A DNA stretch of 36,463 nucleotides from Timonella senegalensis JC301 (GCF_000312125.1 NZ_HE978641.1:1022779-1059241), one strand, 5' to 3'. Shown: positions 1 to 8,820, counted from the first letter of the stretch. Numbers and translations are program-made. The notes: generated by a model not told the origin, from the sequence alone.

Positions 1-1380
1 ACTCCGCTGACCTTTGCTGAGACGCCTGTCGATCCGCAGGAACCAGGAACTGACCCCGAAGAGCCGGGAACAGACCCCGAGGTGCCCGGGGTGGACTCGT
101 CCGAGGGTGCACTGGTTTGGGGTGTTCGCGAGGCCTTCCGCAACTACATCCTCAGCCCAGTTGCTGGCGGCTCGATTACACCGTCAGCAGGCGCGACCGC
201 GAACAGCGCTGGCGAGTTCGTCTTCCCATGGGACGGCAACCTCGACAACTTTGACGGTTCTAACGGAGTCCTCCAGTTTGTGGGATCCGTGAACTTCACC
301 GGCCACCACGGGGTTCTCGACCTGAACCTCACTAACCCGGCATTGAGCATCTCGAACGGAACCGGTTCGCTATACGTGGACTCCGCCGCAGGCGCCAGCT
401 CGCGGGCGGTGTCACCTCTCGCAGGCAAGACCGAAATCGTCAAGTTCGCAAAGGCGAGCGTTACAGAGCTTAAGAGCGGCGGCTTCTCCATCGAGGCGAG
501 CGGGGCCAAGCTCACGGATGCTGGAGCTCAACTCCTAGAGAACTACCTTGAGTCCGGAGCGGACATGGACAATGCTTCTGCCGTTGTAGCCAACTCGCAG
601 GAGCCAACCGCACCGGAGCCAGGCAAGCCCGGAAAGCCTGACTCCAACGGGGACAAGGATCCTTCGTCCACCGGCAAGGGTGAGTCCAACAAGGACGACA
701 AGAAGGACGAAGGCAAGAAGGCCCCCACCTGTGTAACCCGACAAGTCGCGGCCAAGGCAGGCTCGTCAACTCTGAGCTGGGGCGTCAAGTCGTCGTTCCG
801 CAGCTACATCACCGGTGGAATCGCCAAGGGATCGGTCTCGGGCGGCTGGGGATACGGCTCGGGATCCTTCAACTCGGCGGGAATCGGAACGGTCTCCTTC
901 CCTGGGTCGATGCACTTTAGCGGCCACGACGGAATCCTGAACCTGACCATCAGCAATGTACGTGTGAAGTCCTCGGGTAGTTCTGGAACCCTTGTTGCTG
1001 ACGTTCGGTCAAGCGACATGGAAGGCAACAAGAGTTCGTACGGTTCCGTATCGTTTGCAACCCTCAACTTCTCCTCAGTTGGCGCAAACGGAGGCAGGGC
1101 ATCAGCAACACTTACCGCAGCTGGAGCCAAGGCTTTTGCCGGGTTCTACTCTGCGGGTGCTTCCCTCGACTCGTTGACGGTCAACATCTCGGCAGGCTCC
1201 AAGGGCGGCACGGAGGTCGTCTGCTACGACGAGGACGGAAACCTCGTGGACGAGAACGGAAACGCACTGGCACAGACCGGATCGAACGCGGGGAACCTCG
1301 CGGGCATGGCAGCGCTACTTACCATGACTGGTCTTGCCGCAGTAGTCATCGCAGGACGTCGCCGCACCACCGTGCGTTGA
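1..1380 (+). CDS. HtaA-domain haem-binding surface protein, sortase-anchored (5' end outside window)
   Basis: The reading frame is open from base 1, so the N-terminus lies outside the window. The visible 459 residues start with a proline/acidic linker, then show two HtaA-like domains. The first begins near the motif GALVWGVREAFRNYI and the second near STLSWGVKSSFRSYI. Each has the Tyr of FR(N/S)YI and a GH(H/D)G motif, which correspond to the region holding the Tyr/His haem ligands in Corynebacterium HtaA. A charged Pro/Lys/Asp linker separates the domains. The C-terminus has LAQTG, a hydrophobic helix and an RRR tail, a sortase signal of the LAxTG class. It lies just upstream of hmuTUV, so it probably captures haem from host proteins and passes it to HmuT. 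Domain identity is strong; the ligand assignment is by analogy. Confidence 0.88.
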   Translation, partial: TPLTFAETPVDPQEPGTDPEEPGTDPEVPGVDSSEGALVWGVREAFRNYILSPVAGGSITPSAGATANSAGEFVFPWDGNLDNFDGSNGVLQFVGSVNFTGHHGVLDLNLTNPALSISNGTGSLYVDSAAGASSRAVSPLAGKTEIVKFAKASVTELKSGGFSIEASGAKLTDAGAQLLENYLESGADMDNASAVVANSQEPTAPEPGKPGKPDSNGDKDPSSTGKGESNKDDKKDEGKKAPTCVTRQVAAKAGSSTLSWGVKSSFRSYITGGIAKGSVSGGWGYGSGSFNSAGIGTVSFPGSMHFSGHDGILNLTISNVRVKSSGSSGTLVADVRSSDMEGNKSSYGSVSFATLNFSSVGANGGRASATLTAAGAKAFAGFYSAGASLDSLTVNISAGSKGGTEVVCYDEDGNLVDENGNALAQTGSNAGNLAGMAALLTMTGLAAVVIAGRRRTTVR

Positions 1381-1424
1381 GTAATAGCAGCTAGAAGCCG
1401 GCCCGGCTAAGGCCGAGCCACCAC

Positions 1425-1454
1425 GGACGGCACCCACGCGCATGGGTGCCGTCC
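1425..1454 (+). terminator. Hairpin between htaA-like gene and hmuT
   Basis: A perfect 12-bp stem (1425-1436 with 1443-1454) has a 6-nt loop and no T-tract. It ends 25 nt before the hmuT start. It may be a partial terminator or an mRNA-stabilising hairpin that sets the ratio of surface protein to transporter. Confidence 0.6.
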
Positions 1455-1478
1455 ATCCTGCGTAATTGGAGAACAGAC

Positions 1479-2582
1479 GTGAAGAAGTCCGTAGCTGCCG
1501 CGCTCGTAGCGAGCGTGCTCGCAGTAGGAATGCTGTCCGGTTGCGGAACGGCCCAGCCCGTGGAGTCAGAGAACTCCCCGACAACCGCCGCCACTGACGG
1601 CGCCGAGGGAACTACTCCCTCCGAGGTTGCCGTCCCGAATGCCCTGGAACTGGAAGGACCGGTCACCGCCGAAAAGGTGTCCGACATCGTCGCGGTGTCC
1701 GGTGATGCGGTGCCGAGCCTCCCCGCCACGGTGAAGGACGCTACGGGAGCTGCTCTCGAGATCGCCAATGTGGACCGGATTCTTGCGCTCGACCTCTATG
1801 GGACGCTCACGGACACGGTGATCGGCGTTGGACTCGGTGAAAACCTCGTTGGCCGTTCCAACTCCGACACTCAAGAGGCCCTCAAGGACCTGCCCGTTGT
1901 CACGGAGAACGGGCACGATCTGAACGTGGAGGCGGTGCTTAACCTGCACCCCACGGTGATCCTCACAAACACCACTATTGGCAATGCTGACAAGTACGGC
2001 CAGCTGGAGAAAGCCGGAATCACCGTTGTCCGGTTCGATCCGACCCCGGGGTTTGACCAGATCGACGGCACGATCACGCTTGTGGGCCAAGCGCTAGGAG
2101 TTCCCGCGCAAGCAGAGAAGCTCATTGCGGCCACCGATGAAGCATTTGCTCGCGCCGAGGAAGAGATTGCTCGCCTCAAGGCTGGTACGCCACGAGCTCC
2201 GCGCGGAACCGTGCTCTATGTAAGGGGAACTGCAGGCGTCTTCTTCATCCTGGGTGCGGAGTACGGCGCCGCTGACGTTATTAACGCCCTTGGCCTCGAG
2301 GACGTAGCCGCAGAGAACGGGATCAAGAGTCTCAAGCCCGCTAACGCCGAGGCACTTGTGTCTCTCGACCCAGAGATCATCCTCGCCATGAGCGAGGGTA
2401 TTCGCTCGGCAGGCGGGGTCAACCAGTTCACGGAGCGTGCGGGTGTTGCCGCCACAACGGCGGGCGCAAAGGAACGCATCATCACCGCGTCCGACGGGCA
2501 GCTGCTCTCATACGGACCACGCACGCCGAGCAACCTCGTCGCACTCGCGCGAGCAATTTACACAGACGGATCGGCCGAGTGA
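1479..2582 (+). CDS. hmuT: Haem ABC transporter substrate-binding lipoprotein HmuT
   Basis: The product (367 aa) is an extracellular lipoprotein that would receive haem and deliver it to HmuU. The GTG at 1479 is chosen because GGAGA lies 6 nt upstream and the product then starts VKKSVAAALVASVLAVG with lipobox LSGC. An upstream GTG at 1446 would add residues inside a hairpin and has no ribosome site. The body is a class III (BtuF/FhuD-type) binding fold, with LDLYGTLTDTVIGVG, then VVTENGHDLNVEAVLNLHP, then AVLYVRG-like strands typical of HmuT. The stop overlaps the hmuU start by 4 bp. The nearby HtaA protein supports haem rather than a siderophore as ligand. Confidence 0.9.
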   Translation: MKKSVAAALVASVLAVGMLSGCGTAQPVESENSPTTAATDGAEGTTPSEVAVPNALELEGPVTAEKVSDIVAVSGDAVPSLPATVKDATGAALEIANVDRILALDLYGTLTDTVIGVGLGENLVGRSNSDTQEALKDLPVVTENGHDLNVEAVLNLHPTVILTNTTIGNADKYGQLEKAGITVVRFDPTPGFDQIDGTITLVGQALGVPAQAEKLIAATDEAFARAEEEIARLKAGTPRAPRGTVLYVRGTAGVFFILGAEYGAADVINALGLEDVAAENGIKSLKPANAEALVSLDPEIILAMSEGIRSAGGVNQFTERAGVAATTAGAKERIITASDGQLLSYGPRTPSNLVALARAIYTDGSAE

Positions 2583-3607
2583 CCCGGCGCGGACGCGCCT
2601 GGGTTGTCGGTGGGGTCCTCGTAGCCGCACTTCTCATCCTGGTCGTCATATCGTCGTCAATTGGACAGTTTCACACCAACACGGCGGATGTGATTGCGTC
2701 CCTGCGCAGAGTCCTCATCGAGGGCTCCGAACCGACCGCCAACAGGGTGGACGCAACCCTGTGGACAATCCGATTCCCGCGGACGATCCTCGGAATTCTC
2801 GTGGGAGCCGCGCTCGCCGTGGCCGGAACGGTCATGCAGGGGCTCTTTGCCAATCCGCTCGCCGAACCCTCGATTATCGGCGTGAGTTCTGGCGCCTCGG
2901 TCGGCGCAACCATCGTGATCGTGTTTGGAATCTCGGCGGTGTACCCGAACGCGCTCCCCGCAGCAGCCTTCGCTGGCGCTGTGGTGGTCACGGCGCTGGT
3001 GTGGATGTTTGCGCGGGTTGGCGGCAAGGCTGTTGTGCTGACCCTCGTGCTCACCGGAATCGCGATTAATGCGATCGCTGGCGCGGCCACCAGTTTCCTC
3101 ATTTTTGTGGGGGACACGTCCTCGCGCGAGCAGGTCATCTTCTGGCAGATGGGCACGCTGTCCAGTGCGGCGTGGCACGAGGTAGTGATCGTCTCGATCG
3201 TATTCACGGCAGGGTTCATCGGGAGCATGCTGATCCTCAGGCAGCTCGACGTCCTCGCGCTCGGGGACAAGTCCGCCGTGGCTTCGGGCGTCAATGTGGA
3301 GCGACTACGAGTGGTCGCGATCGTGCTGGTCTGCCTCCTGACCGGAGTGGCCGTGGCGTTCGCAGGGGTCATCGCCTTTGTCGGGCTTATCGTCCCGCAC
3401 GCGCTGAGGCTCATGGTGGGGCCATCGCACCGGTTCCTCGTGCCGCTCTCCGCGCTCGGCGGCGGCCTGCTGTTGGGGATCGCCGATATCGCCGCACGCA
3501 CGATCATCCCGTTTGCGGACCTCCCCGTGGGCGTCTTCACGGCGCTGGCTGGTGGCCCGCTCTTCCTCGTGCTGCTGCGCCGCACACTTGTCAAGACTGG
3601 AGCCTGA
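2579..3607 (+). CDS. hmuU: Haem ABC transporter permease HmuU
   Basis: This 342-aa FecCD-family permease would form the membrane channel of the haem importer. It starts at a GTG overlapping the hmuT stop, which suggests translational coupling. It has an N-terminal helix (VVGGVLVAALLILVV), about ten hydrophobic segments, the conserved PRTILGILVGAALAVAGTVMQ and NPLAEPSIIGVSSGAS motifs, and near the C-terminus AFVGLIVPHALRLMVGPSHR, the loop that contacts the ATPase in BtuC-type permeases. Length and motifs are normal for the family. It lies between hmuT and hmuV in one operon. Confidence 0.93.
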   Translation: MTRRGRAWVVGGVLVAALLILVVISSSIGQFHTNTADVIASLRRVLIEGSEPTANRVDATLWTIRFPRTILGILVGAALAVAGTVMQGLFANPLAEPSIIGVSSGASVGATIVIVFGISAVYPNALPAAAFAGAVVVTALVWMFARVGGKAVVLTLVLTGIAINAIAGAATSFLIFVGDTSSREQVIFWQMGTLSSAAWHEVVIVSIVFTAGFIGSMLILRQLDVLALGDKSAVASGVNVERLRVVAIVLVCLLTGVAVAFAGVIAFVGLIVPHALRLMVGPSHRFLVPLSALGGGLLLGIADIAARTIIPFADLPVGVFTALAGGPLFLVLLRRTLVKTGA

Positions 3608-3610
3608 CCT

Positions 3611-4405
3611 GTGAAACCCGCACTCACTCTCAAGGACGTCACGGTATCCATTGGCGGAAAGAAGATCATCGAATCGGTGAGCCTCGAATTGCATCCCGGC
3701 GAGGTCACCGCGATCATCGGGCCAAACGGCGCAGGCAAGTCCACGCTGTTGAGTGCCGCCTCCGGTCACCTGAGACCAACATCAGGGCTGGTACTCCTAG
3801 GCGAGAAGCCCACCGCGAACTACAAGCCAGCGCATGCCGCCCGCATCCGGGCTGTCATGGCCCAGGAGTCCGGGGTCGCTTTCTCGTTCACGGTTCGCGA
3901 GGTCGTGGCCATGGGACGCACCCCGTGGGTAAAGGAGAAGGCCAACGACGATGCAGCGATCAATGAGGCGCTCGATCTCACGGACATCCAGCACCTCGCG
4001 GAACGCGATGTCACTACGTTGTCCGGCGGTGAAAGGCAGCGCACCGCGCTTGCCCGTGTCATTGCGCAAGCGACCCCGGTCAACGAAGCCTCCGTTGTGC
4101 TTCTGGATGAGCCCACGAGTGCCATGGATGTTGCACACGCGGAGGCAACCCTGCGCCTTGCTCGGGACCTAGCGGCGCGGGGCGCTGCGGTGGGCGTGGT
4201 CTTGCATGACTTAGACGCGGCAGCCTCCTATGCGGACCGGCTAGTCCTCATGGACCGGGGGCAGATCCGGGCGGTTGGTTCCGTTCGGGAAGTCGCCACC
4301 GCGGAACTGCTGTCACAGGTGTACTCCACCGAGGTTGAGGTGTTTGAGTTTGGCGGTCGCCTGCGGGTATCCCCGCTGCGTGCTTCGCACGGGCAGATTG
4401 CGTAA
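3611..4405 (+). CDS. hmuV: Haem ABC transporter ATP-binding protein HmuV
   Basis: This 264-aa cytoplasmic ATPase would power HmuTU. Walker A is GPNGAGKST (residues 37-45), the signature is LSGGERQR, Walker B is VVLLDEPTSAMD and the switch His is in VLHDLD. The start is GTG at 3611, only 3 nt after the hmuU stop and without a clear ribosome site, so translation probably depends on coupling. The combination with a FecCD permease, a class III binding lipoprotein and an HtaA protein fits haem import. pyrE follows within 10 nt, so it may be partly co-transcribed. Confidence 0.93.
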   Translation: MKPALTLKDVTVSIGGKKIIESVSLELHPGEVTAIIGPNGAGKSTLLSAASGHLRPTSGLVLLGEKPTANYKPAHAARIRAVMAQESGVAFSFTVREVVAMGRTPWVKEKANDDAAINEALDLTDIQHLAERDVTTLSGGERQRTALARVIAQATPVNEASVVLLDEPTSAMDVAHAEATLRLARDLAARGAAVGVVLHDLDAAASYADRLVLMDRGQIRAVGSVREVATAELLSQVYSTEVEVFEFGGRLRVSPLRASHGQIA

Positions 4406-4415
4406 TCTTAGAACC

Positions 4416-4994
4416 GTGACTGAAACCGTGCTCTCTCCAACGCCCCGCGAACAACTCCGCGACCTCATCAAGGAACTTTCCGTTGTCCACGGAAAAGTAA
4501 CCCTGTCCTCCGGCAAGGAGGCCGACTACTACGTTGACCTGCGCCGCGCGACACTGCACCACCGTGCCGCCCCGCTCATCGGCCACGTCCTGCTGGACGC
4601 GCTCGAGGAGGCAGGACTCGGCCCTGGTGAGATTGACGCCGTTGGTGGCCTCACCCTGGGTGCCGATCCCATCGCGACCGCGCTTCTCCATGCCGCCGCC
4701 TCCCGAGGACTCGACCTTGACGCGTTCGTGGTCCGTAAGGCAGCAAAGGCACACGGAATGCAGCGCCAGATCGAGGGCCCAAGCATTGAAGGCCGCCGTG
4801 TAGTGATCCTTGAGGACACCACCACTACGGGCGGCTCGCCCATTACCGCGATTGAGGCAGCACGGGCAGCGGGCGCCGAGGTCGTAGCGGTGGCCACGAT
4901 CGTGGACCGCAATACCGGGGCCAAGGAAAAGATCGAGGCCTACGACGTCTCCTACCACTACCTGTTCGACCTGGCAGACCTAGACCTCGTCTGA
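4416..4994 (+). CDS. pyrE: Orotate phosphoribosyltransferase
   Basis: PyrE (192 aa) makes orotidine 5'-phosphate from orotate and PRPP in pyrimidine synthesis. The PRPP-binding motif VVILEDTTTTGGSP is at residues 129-142, the KxxKxHG loop is VVRKAAKAHG, and SSGKEADYYVDLRR is the family N-terminal motif. The start is GTG at 4416. A frame opening at 4275 would overlap hmuV and encode unrelated residues. There is no good ribosome site, but TAATCT at 4403-4408 could serve as the -10 of a leaderless transcript. It is unrelated in function to the haem genes before it. A long hairpin follows the stop. Confidence 0.95.
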   Translation: MTETVLSPTPREQLRDLIKELSVVHGKVTLSSGKEADYYVDLRRATLHHRAAPLIGHVLLDALEEAGLGPGEIDAVGGLTLGADPIATALLHAAASRGLDLDAFVVRKAAKAHGMQRQIEGPSIEGRRVVILEDTTTTGGSPITAIEAARAAGAEVVAVATIVDRNTGAKEKIEAYDVSYHYLFDLADLDLV

Positions 4995-5008
4995 CACCCC
5001 GCCCTACA

Positions 5009-5063
5009 CGCCGAGATCCTAGTTGCGGCGGTGATTTCCTAGCACGCAGCTAGGATCTCGGCG
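5009..5063. terminator. Convergent inverted repeat after pyrE
   Basis: The 14-bp perfect arms 5009-5022 and 5050-5063 (CGCCGAGATCCTAG and its complement) enclose a 27-nt loop. It sits between pyrE (+) and lemA (-) and could stop transcription from both sides. There is no T-tract. Confidence 0.6.
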
Positions 5064-5087
5064 TATCGGCACTTTAGTGGAGTGAGA

Positions 5088-5648
5088 CTAGAACTCGACA
5101 GCCGGCACAGCGCGTACGGCTGGGTCGTCCGTTTCAAAGTACTGCGCGCGCACAAAGTTGAAGATGCCCGCGATGATGTTGGATGGGAACGACTCAACCT
5201 TGGTGTTGAGATCACGCACGTTCGCGTTGTAGAACCGGCGGTTGGCGGCGATGCGGTCCTCGGTGTTGGCCAGCTCGCGCTGGAGTTCCAGGAAGTTTGC
5301 TGATGCCTTCAGTTCCGGGTAGTTCTCCGCCACGGCAAAGAGCCCACTGAGCGCGCGACTGACCTGACCTTCGGCCTCTGCCTGGCGCACCGGATCACCG
5401 GACAGCCCCGCGGCATTAGCCCGCGCGTTCGTGAGCTGCTCCAACACGCCTCGCTCGTGGGCGGCGTAGCCCTTGACGGTGCTGATGAGGTTCGGGATGA
5501 GGTCGTGCCGGCGGTGCAGCTCAACGTCGATCTGGCGCCAAGACTCCTGCACCAGGTTCCGGAGCTTGATGAAGCCGTTGTACGTGCCAATGATCCAGCC
5601 AACAATGGCGAGGACAACAAAGGCCAAGACTACGAGCACTATTTCCAT
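5088..5648 (-). CDS. lemA: LemA family membrane protein
   Basis: The product (186 aa) is a LemA protein: one N-terminal membrane helix (about residues 2-23, VLVVLAFVVLAIVGWIIGTY), then a long helical domain with the family motifs YNGFIKLRNLVQESWRQIDVEL, RRHDLIPNLISTVKGYA, FLELQRELANTEDRIAANRRFYN and FPSNIIAGIF. The start is ATG, with AAGGA upstream. The biochemical role of LemA proteins is unclear; they are envelope-associated. The gene follows an unknown membrane-anchored gene on the same strand with a 62-nt gap, so the two probably form a small operon. Confidence 0.93.
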   Translation of the reverse strand: MEIVLVVLAFVVLAIVGWIIGTYNGFIKLRNLVQESWRQIDVELHRRHDLIPNLISTVKGYAAHERGVLEQLTNARANAAGLSGDPVRQAEAEGQVSRALSGLFAVAENYPELKASANFLELQRELANTEDRIAANRRFYNANVRDLNTKVESFPSNIIAGIFNFVRAQYFETDDPAVRAVPAVEF

Positions 5649-5710
5649 GACTATCCTTTTTGCGGGTTGGGTCGAAGCTGTGTGACGGACTGACGTCCGG
5701 CCTGAACGGA

Positions 5711-6403
5711 CTACCGTCCGTCCCAGACGTACTGCGGGATGGAGTTGATGAACTGGTTGAGGGCCTCACAGGTCGGTTCGATCTGTTCGAACTTCACATG
5801 GCCCCGGCGCCACGCAAACACTGTGTGACCATGGATCCGGATACTTGAGCGGTCATAGCCTGCGCCCATGAGGAGTTCCATCATGCGCTGGTGGACCACA
5901 TCGAACGCGAACCGGCGGTCCTGAGCGGTGACGTGCCATTTGCGGTTGAAGGCTTCGTATTCGAACTGGATGTCTTTGACGCCCACCTTGGCAAACAGCC
6001 GGGTGCCAAAGTCTTCCGGAGCTAGCTCGAGCCAGGGGAGCGGGCGCGGAATCTGCATCTCGACTACGTGAAACTCGTACGTGGTGGAGGAACTGTTCTC
6101 TCCCACGCCTGAGGATTCCGTGTACTCGTACTCGTAACTGCGAAAGTGCCGTGAGACCGGCGCACCATTAGCGTCCGCGGCAGGCCACAGCCCCGTCATG
6201 ATGAGAGAGCCCGCCCGGCTGGACCCCTGTCCGAACGGCCCGAATCGCCATCCGTCGCCGATTCGTGAGTCCCTGCGCTCGTAGCTCCAGCCCCGCTCGA
6301 TGGCGTACTGGCTGGCCTGGTCGTGCCGCTTTTTGTTGTGCAGATACCCCAGCACGAACACCGCGGCGAAGCCCACTATGGCGAGACCAAAGATTGCGGT
6401 CAT
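5711..6403 (-). CDS. Membrane-anchored protein of unknown function next to LemA
   Basis: I do not recognise a named family. The 230-aa product has an N-terminal helix (about residues 4-20, IFGLAIVGFAAVFVLGY), a basic stop-transfer stretch (HNKKRHDQ), and a cytosolic domain rich in Tyr/Glu/aromatics: SYEYEYTESSGVGENSSST, RPLPWLELAPEDFGTRLF and HGHTVFAWRRGHVKFEQIEP. It lies just upstream of lemA on the same strand and may work with it. It loosely resembles DUF3137-type proteins often found with LemA, but I cannot confirm that. Confidence 0.6.
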   Translation of the reverse strand: MTAIFGLAIVGFAAVFVLGYLHNKKRHDQASQYAIERGWSYERRDSRIGDGWRFGPFGQGSSRAGSLIMTGLWPAADANGAPVSRHFRSYEYEYTESSGVGENSSSTTYEFHVVEMQIPRPLPWLELAPEDFGTRLFAKVGVKDIQFEYEAFNRKWHVTAQDRRFAFDVVHQRMMELLMGAGYDRSSIRIHGHTVFAWRRGHVKFEQIEPTCEALNQFINSIPQYVWDGR

Positions 6404-6861
6404 GTCATCCCCTGCGCTTTACCTGTGCTTTACCTAAGCAAAGTATGTACGACTTTGTCCCGAAACCCAAGGGCATTTCCAGAGAATGAACGACGATCCA
6501 CCCACCCACGCGCACATGTGCAGTTGGGTGAGTGGATCGTCGTGAATAAAATGCGGCGGTTCCACCGGTGCCGTTTCGAAAAACCTGGCCACGAGTGCTC
6601 AAAAGATACTGCGACCTAGAGCAAGAGGTCATGGAAGCTGCACGTCCTTAGAGCAAGAACCAGCCTTCCTAGATGGACTCAATTACAGAGCCCGACCCTG
6701 AATACTAGTAACGCTAGGAGACCACACGGAACATCGCAATCTAGAAGCGACTGGTGTACTACTATCTGTGACGTTCGTGCGACCCAAACCCTGTATCGGG
6801 TATCGTCCAGCTCGCTCAGACTCGGAGAAGCGTTTCGAATGACTCGCCGCAATGGTCCTGT
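6404..6861. other. 458-base gap without a recognisable gene
   Basis: This stretch lies between the end of the sugar-island aldolase gene and the start of the lemA-linked gene. It is AT-richer than its neighbours and full of stops in all frames. Apart from the inverted repeat at 6490-6543 I see no gene, tRNA or coding pattern. It may be decayed DNA at the edge of an acquired island. Confidence 0.5.
6490..6543. repeat. 19-bp inverted repeat with palindromic loop
   Basis: Arms 6490-6508 and 6525-6543 match at 18 of 19 positions. The 16-nt loop holds the palindrome GCACATGTGC. It could be the terminator of the minus-strand catabolic operon that ends at 6862, or a small mobile hairpin element. 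Confidence 0.6.
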
Positions 6862-7497
6862 CTAGGTGCCGAATATCTCCTTGAGACGCGTAATTCGCTC
6901 ATCGCTAAGTCTCCGTTCACCGCCCAACTGCCTTGTAATCGCGGTAACGGTGGCCATGTACTCAAGGCGTTCCATCGACAACATCGCCTGTTCCAGGCTT
7001 GGACCCCACGTGAGCGCACCGTGGTGCTCGAGGAGACATGCGGACGTGGTGCCCACGAACGGTTCAATGGAGTCCGGCACCTCGTGCGTGGACGGCGTAG
7101 CGTACCCAGCCAACGGGATGGAAGGCAAGGCAACAACGGTCTCAGGCATCATTGGTGCGTCGAACGTTTCGCCCCTGATCGCAAACGCAGTTGCGTACGG
7201 CGGGTGTGCATGGACGACTCCATTCGCCGACTGGTCTCGTTCGTAGACGCGCAGGTGCATCTTGATCTCGGAGGATGGTCCTTTGCCTTCCATCGCATAC
7301 AAGACGGTGCCGTCCAGACTTACCCGCGGGAGCATCTCAGGCGTCATGCCGCCCTTTGATACCCCGGTGGGCGTGCACAGTATCGAGCCGTCAGGTAGTC
7401 GCATTGAGACGTTTCCATCGTTGGCAACTACCAGCCCACGGTCGTAAAGACGCTGGCCCACCTCGATGATGGCCTGCCGCTCCTTGGGGAAATCCAT
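6862..7497 (-). CDS. Class II aldolase (FucA/DrdA-like sugar-phosphate aldolase)
   Basis: The product (211 aa) is a zinc-dependent class II aldolase. N26/N29 in ANDGNVS, a phosphate-binding loop (PTGVSKG), the catalytic Glu77 (PSSEIKMH), His96 and His98 (HAHPP) and His159 (EHHG) are all present. Families of this size include fuculose-phosphate aldolase and the 5-deoxyribulose 1-phosphate aldolase (DrdA/Ald2) of the 5-deoxyribose disposal route. With MtnA and MtnK in the same island, cleavage of a 5-deoxy- or 5-methylthio-ribulose 1-phosphate to DHAP plus an aldehyde is the likeliest reaction. Its ATG overlaps the stop of the LsrF-like gene by one base. The exact substrate is inferred. Confidence 0.85.
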   Translation of the reverse strand: MDFPKERQAIIEVGQRLYDRGLVVANDGNVSMRLPDGSILCTPTGVSKGGMTPEMLPRVSLDGTVLYAMEGKGPSSEIKMHLRVYERDQSANGVVHAHPPYATAFAIRGETFDAPMMPETVVALPSIPLAGYATPSTHEVPDSIEPFVGTTSACLLEHHGALTWGPSLEQAMLSMERLEYMATVTAITRQLGGERRLSDERITRLKEIFGT

Positions 7498-8381
7498 CAG
7501 TCGCTCGCGCCCTTGGAGAGATCCCGGTACATTGTCTCGGCGTCTTCAATGGAACTGCCTGCGTGAACGATTGAACCGACCGCCTGAATCATCGCGTGTG
7601 GAGCCTCGCGTTGGAAGATGTTCCTGCCCATATCCACACCGGACGCACCTTCGGCCATGGCCTTGTACGCCATGGTGAGTGCGTCCTTAACCGGAAGCTT
7701 CTTTCCACCAGCCATGATCACCGGCACTGGAGTTCCAGCACACACGTCTGAGAAACCCTCGTCGCAGTAGTAGGTCTTGACCAGCTGCGCGCCAAGCTCA
7801 GCGATAATTCGGGTTGCCAAGCCAAGATACCTAGCATCGCGGACAAGGTCCTTGCCCACCGCTGTGACTCCAAGGACCGGAATGCCGTAACGCAAACCGT
7901 CATCAACCAGCTTGGTCATGTTCGCAATGGACTGAGTCTCGTGCTCGCCGCCCACAAAGACCTGCACTGCGACAGCAGCAGCATCAATACGAACGGCGTC
8001 TTCTATATCCATGGCTAGACGCTCGTCCGATAGTTCTTTCAGGATCGACGGGCCGCCGGAAGCGCGGAGCACGAGAGCGTTGTCGTTCGAGGGCGGGACA
8101 ACCGAGCGAATGATCCCGCGGGTCGCCATGAGTGCGTCAGCATAAGGCGCCAGCGGGTTGATGTTGAGGTCTACACGTTCCAGACCGGACGTTGGCCCTT
8201 GGAAGTAGCCGTGGTCAAAGGCGAGCATGACGGTGTGTCCGTCGTCGCCGAAGATCCTTGAGAGTCTGTGCTTCATTCCGTAGTCGAGATTTCCAGAGCC
8301 CTTGATGTGGAAACCACCGTGTTCCTGGGGGATGTCAGTGTGATACTGCTTGGCGTTGACGTTGCCTTCGAGGTCGGCCAT
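7497..8381 (-). CDS. LsrF-like 3-hydroxy-5-phosphonooxypentane-2,4-dione thiolase
   Basis: This 294-aa protein is a class I aldolase-fold enzyme closely resembling E. coli LsrF from end to end as I recall that sequence. Shared stretches include [68 protein letters not shown] (Lys202, aligned with the LsrF Schiff-base Lys), IMAGGKKLP and [13 protein letters not shown]. LsrF cleaves 3-hydroxy-5-phosphonooxypentane-2,4-dione with CoA to DHAP and acetyl-CoA in AI-2 breakdown. No LsrK, LsrG or LsrR is present, so another route must supply the substrate. The ATG at 8381 is preceded by AGGAGAAAAAG; the frame runs open further upstream into the cupin gene but that is not coding. Confidence 0.9.
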   Translation of the reverse strand: MADLEGNVNAKQYHTDIPQEHGGFHIKGSGNLDYGMKHRLSRIFGDDGHTVMLAFDHGYFQGPTSGLERVDLNINPLAPYADALMATRGIIRSVVPPSNDNALVLRASGGPSILKELSDERLAMDIEDAVRIDAAAVAVQVFVGGEHETQSIANMTKLVDDGLRYGIPVLGVTAVGKDLVRDARYLGLATRIIAELGAQLVKTYYCDEGFSDVCAGTPVPVIMAGGKKLPVKDALTMAYKAMAEGASGVDMGRNIFQREAPHAMIQAVGSIVHAGSSIEDAETMYRDLSKGASD

Positions 8382-8436
8382 CTTTTTCTCCTTTGGATTC
8401 TGTACTGCTGTGTACTTTCGGGACGTATCTTGTGGC

Positions 8437-8820
8437 TCAGAGGCCAATGTGGGAAGGTAGCGCGGGCTCTCCCGGGTTCCACGGCACCGAAATGGTGTCG
8501 CCCGAGACCGGCGGCGTCTTGAGGAAGTAGAACTCGCAGTCCTCAGCGTGATCGTTCGAGACGCGGTGCATCTCGCCGCGTTCGCACTGGTAGATCGAAC
8601 CAGGACCCAACTCCACGCTGTTGGTGGTCTCAAGCCAAACGGTGAGGATCCCTGCAGTGACGATGAAGGTTTCTTCCCCGTGTGCGTGATAGTGGTTCTC
8701 CATGGCATGCCCGGGCTCGAGCCTGACAACTCCGACGTCCAGAGTTTCGGACTTGAGGAGATAGGCTGGTCCCCAGGTCTCAAACCGGAACTCCGCGTCT
8801 TGCCGGTGTGCTTGCTTCAT
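8437..8820 (-). CDS. Small cupin-domain protein
   Basis: This 127-aa single-domain cupin has metal-binding motifs [13 protein letters not shown] (two His and a Glu) and, downstream, GEMHRV (third His). [16 protein letters not shown] and [10 protein letters not shown] complete the barrel. AGGAG precedes the ATG, and the gene lies 9 nt after the aldolase-dehydrogenase gene and 55 nt before the LsrF-like gene, so it belongs to the catabolic operon. Small cupins of this type often isomerise, epimerise or mutarotate sugars or their phosphates. Here it could take the place of LsrG or prepare a ring form for the kinase. No specific activity can be read from the sequence. Confidence 0.85.
   Translation of the reverse strand: MKQAHRQDAEFRFETWGPAYLLKSETLDVGVVRLEPGHAMENHYHAHGEETFIVTAGILTVWLETTNSVELGPGSIYQCERGEMHRVSNDHAEDCEFYFLKTPPVSGDTISVPWNPGEPALPSHIGL

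Noticed and set aside
6815-6865. A tRNA fragment suggested by GTTTCGAATGAC.
   Set aside because: No cloverleaf, acceptor stem or anticodon arm could be built on either strand.
8382-8783. An N-terminal extension of the LsrF-like protein into the cupin gene.
   Set aside because: It overlaps the cupin in another frame, and the ATG at 8381 has a strong ribosome site and matches the LsrF N-terminus.
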